This document shows positions 60,577-64,000 of a stretch of 64,000 nucleotides of DNA, one piece after another. The notes under the pieces were generated by a model. That model was not told the DNA's origin. It worked only from the letters and a program-made list of their open reading frames with translations, and ran no database searches. Source of the DNA: Superficieibacter electus (GTDB taxonomy: Bacteria; Pseudomonadota; Gammaproteobacteria; Enterobacterales; Enterobacteriaceae); contig NZ_PQGD01000014.1 in the NCBI RefSeq assembly GCF_002915575.1, positions 1 through 64,000 on the forward strand, given 5' to 3'. The position numbers and the translations under genes are program-made. Each line of letters begins with the position of its first letter. Position 1 is the first letter of the stretch.

Positions 60577-61686
60577 ATGGCGAGCGTACAGCTACGGAAT
60601 GTAACGAAAGCCTGGGGCGACGTGGTGGTATCAAAAGATATCAACCTCGAGATCCATGAAGGTGAATTCGTGGTCTTTGTTGGCCCGTCAGGCTGTGGGA
60701 AATCGACCCTGCTGCGCATGATCGCCGGATTAGAAACCATCACCAGCGGCGATTTATTCATTGGTGAAACCCGAATGAATGACGTGCCGCCCGCCGAACG
60801 TGGTGTGGGTATGGTGTTTCAGTCCTATGCGCTCTATCCCCATCTCTCCGTTGCCGAAAATATGTCGTTTGGTCTCAAGCTGGCAGGTGCCAAAAAAGAG
60901 GTTATGAAGCAGAGCGTGAATCAGGTGGCGGAAGTACTTCAGCTTGCGCACTTGCTGGAGCGTAAGCCAAAGGCGCTTTCCGGCGGGCAGCGTCAGCGCG
61001 TGGCGATTGGCCGCACGCTGGTGGCGGAGCCGCGCGTGTTCCTGCTCGATGAGCCGCTCTCAAACCTTGACGCCGCGCTGCGCGTGCAGATGCGCATTGA
61101 GATCTCTCGCCTGCACAAACGGCTGGGCCGCACGATGATTTACGTCACCCACGATCAGGTTGAAGCGATGACGCTGGCCGACAAAATCGTGGTGCTGGAT
61201 GCCGGTCGCGTGGCGCAGGTCGGTAAGCCGCTGGAGCTGTATCACTACCCGGCAGATCGCTTCGTGGCGGGCTTTATCGGCTCGCCAAAAATGAATTTCC
61301 TGCCGGTGAAAGTGACCGCCACGGCCATCGACCAGGTGCAGGTTGAGTTGCCTAACCGCCAGCACGTCTGGCTGCCGGTAGATAGCGCTAATGTACAGGT
61401 CGGCGCAAATATGTCGCTCGGTATTCGCCCGGAACATCTGCTGCCCAGCGACATCGCTGATGTCACCCTGGAAGGTGAAGTTCAGGTGGTCGAGCAGCTA
61501 GGTCACGAAACACAGATCCATATCCAGATCCCCGCCATCCGTCAGAACCTGGTGTACCGCCAGAATGACGTGGTGCTGGTAGAAGAGGGTGCCACATTCG
61601 CTATCGGCCTGCCGCCAGAGCGTTGCCATCTGTTCCGTGAGGATGGCACTGCATGTCGTCGGTTGCATCAAGAGCCGGGCGTTTAA
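60577..61686 (+). CDS. malK: maltose transporter ATPase MalK
   Basis: The ATPase of MalFGK2, 369 residues (E. coli 371). Walker [10 protein letters not shown] (36-44), signature [12 protein letters not shown], Walker [14 protein letters not shown], switch His in YVTHDQVEA. The C-terminal regulatory domain binds EIIA-Glc and MalT. Against the E. coli protein it lacks two residues in the 260s (ELPNRQ for ELPMPNRQ), in a loop of the regulatory domain. First gene of malK-lamB-malM, with AAGGGAGAGG upstream. Confidence 0.98.
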   Translation: MASVQLRNVTKAWGDVVVSKDINLEIHEGEFVVFVGPSGCGKSTLLRMIAGLETITSGDLFIGETRMNDVPPAERGVGMVFQSYALYPHLSVAENMSFGLKLAGAKKEVMKQSVNQVAEVLQLAHLLERKPKALSGGQRQRVAIGRTLVAEPRVFLLDEPLSNLDAALRVQMRIEISRLHKRLGRTMIYVTHDQVEAMTLADKIVVLDAGRVAQVGKPLELYHYPADRFVAGFIGSPKMNFLPVKVTATAIDQVQVELPNRQHVWLPVDSANVQVGANMSLGIRPEHLLPSDIADVTLEGEVQVVEQLGHETQIHIQIPAIRQNLVYRQNDVVLVEEGATFAIGLPPERCHLFREDGTACRRLHQEPGV

Positions 61687-61716
61687 GCATTCCCATTAAA
61701 TACGCAAAGTGTGTAA

Positions 61717-63099
<1,383 letters not shown>

Positions 63100-63124
63100 T
63101 ACCGGGTTAACCGTATGACCAAAA

Positions 63125-63142
63125 GAGGGGCGCAAGCCCCTC
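63125..63142 (+). promoter_or_regulatory. lamB-malM stem-loop
   Basis: GAGGGGC, GCAA, GCCCCTC, 26 bases after lamB. No T run follows, so it more likely slows mRNA decay or gives partial termination before malM. Confidence 0.6.
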
Positions 63143-63209
63143 AATGTCTTAAGGGGTAGCGCGCTATTGCCTGGCCACCGCTATACCCGGCAATTTTGAG
63201 GTGATAATA

Positions 63210-64000
63210 ATGAAAATGAACAAAAGTCTTGTTGCGCTCTGCCTGACAGCAGGGTTACTGGCCGCCGCGCCGGCAATCAGCCTGGGCGAGGTCAATTACG
63301 TACCGCAAAACACCGCTGCCGCGCCAGCCATCCCGGCCGCTGCGCTACAGCAGCTCACCTGGACGCCAGTTGATCAGTCAAAACAGCAAACCTCGACCAT
63401 TGCTTCCGTCGGACAACGACTCGACGTTGCGGGCATTACTGGTCCGGTTATCGCGTACAGTGTACCGGCCAATATCGGCGAGCTGACCTTAACACTGACC
63501 AGTGAAGTCAACAAACAGAGCAGCGTCTTCGCACCGAACGTGCTGATCCTCGATCAGAACCTGACGCCGTCCGCCTTTTTCCCCAGCAGCTACTTTACCT
63601 ATCAGGAGCCGGGCGTGATGAGCGCAGACCGTCTTGAAGGGGTGATGCGTCTGACACCAGCGCTGGGACAGCAAAAAATTTACGTGCTGGTCTTTACCAC
63701 TGAGAAAGATTTACAGCAAACCACAACGCTGCTGGACCCTGCCAAGGCCTACGCTAAAGGGATCGGTAATGCGGTACCGGATATTCCCGATCCGGTTGCC
63801 CGTCACACCACAGATGGCGTGGTGAAACTGAAAGTGAAAACCAACAGTAGCTCCAGCGTACTGGTTGGCCCGCTGTTTGGTTCATCAAACCAGGGTTCCG
63901 TTACCGTTGGCAATACCGCAGCGCCTGCGTATAGCGCGCCTGCACCGACCGCCGCTCCCGTTGCCAAAAGCGAGCCGGTCCTCAACGATACTGAAGCTTA
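63210..64000 (+). CDS. malM: maltose operon periplasmic protein MalM (cut by window end)
   Basis: Starts ATGAAAATGAACAAAAG after a GAGGTG site and stays open to the last base, 263 codons, with about 40 more expected from the E. coli length (306). It begins MKMNKSLVALCLTAGLL as a signal peptide and continues VNYVPQNTAAAPAIP, close to E. coli MalM. PAYSAPAPTAAPVAKSEP, near the end, is an Ala/Pro linker. A periplasmic protein of unknown function in the mal regulon. Confidence 0.95.
   Translation, partial: MKMNKSLVALCLTAGLLAAAPAISLGEVNYVPQNTAAAPAIPAAALQQLTWTPVDQSKQQTSTIASVGQRLDVAGITGPVIAYSVPANIGELTLTLTSEVNKQSSVFAPNVLILDQNLTPSAFFPSSYFTYQEPGVMSADRLEGVMRLTPALGQQKIYVLVFTTEKDLQQTTTLLDPAKAYAKGIGNAVPDIPDPVARHTTDGVVKLKVKTNSSSSVLVGPLFGSSNQGSVTVGNTAAPAYSAPAPTAAPVAKSEPVLNDTEA

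Overview
The window is chromosomal DNA of an enterobacterium of the Escherichia/Salmonella/Citrobacter group. It begins in the last 65 bases of a 23S rRNA gene and runs through 5S rRNA, yjaA, yjaB, metA, aceBAK, iclR, metH, yjbB, pepE, rluF, yjbD, lysC, pgi, yjbEFGH, psiE, malGFE, malK, lamB and malM. This is the order seen after rrnE in E. coli K-12. Proteins are close to the E. coli ones. The accessory content (panS, a Mu/P2-like tail cluster before lysC, tacAT where K-12 has arpA) leans toward Citrobacter or Salmonella. I cannot name the species.

Core blocks. (1) 1-13434: rRNA end, methionine genes (metA with tandem MetJ boxes, cobalamin-dependent metH), the glyoxylate bypass operon aceBAK and its repressor iclR, each with an IclR operator, and a type II toxin-antitoxin pair between aceK and iclR. 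(2) 13592-16011: yjbB and pepE. (3) 47913-56290: lysC, pgi, the yjbEFGH exopolysaccharide operon, psiE. (4) 56357-64000: the maltose/maltodextrin regulon, with malEFG and malK-lamB-malM divergent from a shared control region; malM runs off the end.

Accessory blocks. (a) 16369-19720: an operon of a cytoplasmic BNR beta-propeller enzyme, a LacY-type permease and a KdgM-type porin, which together look like uptake and cleavage of an acidic oligosaccharide. (b) 21685-25770: a DeoR regulator, a HAD phosphatase, a TIM-barrel protein and an EIIC-like membrane protein with a fused soluble domain and no EIIA/EIIB. (c) 26007-27726: panS and a hexapeptide acetyltransferase. (d) 27785-31785: an RNA-repair-type island with RtcR, a sigma-54 promoter, a noncoding RNA ending in a tRNA-like module, a slipin and the nucleotidyltransferase RlaP, but no RtcA, RtcB or Ro protein. 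(e) 31784-47870: a contractile tail cluster of mixed Mu/P2 type with holin, lytic transglycosylase and a Mor-type activator, without capsid, terminase, integrase or replication genes. A near-ideal LexA box lies ahead of the activator, so the block reads as an SOS-induced tailocin.

Blocks b to e lie between yjbD and lysC, which are neighbours in E. coli K-12, so this is an insertion hot spot of about 26 kb. The lysC leader is also unusual: its promoter and the end of its leader are recognisable, but the lysine riboswitch that E. coli carries between them is absent.
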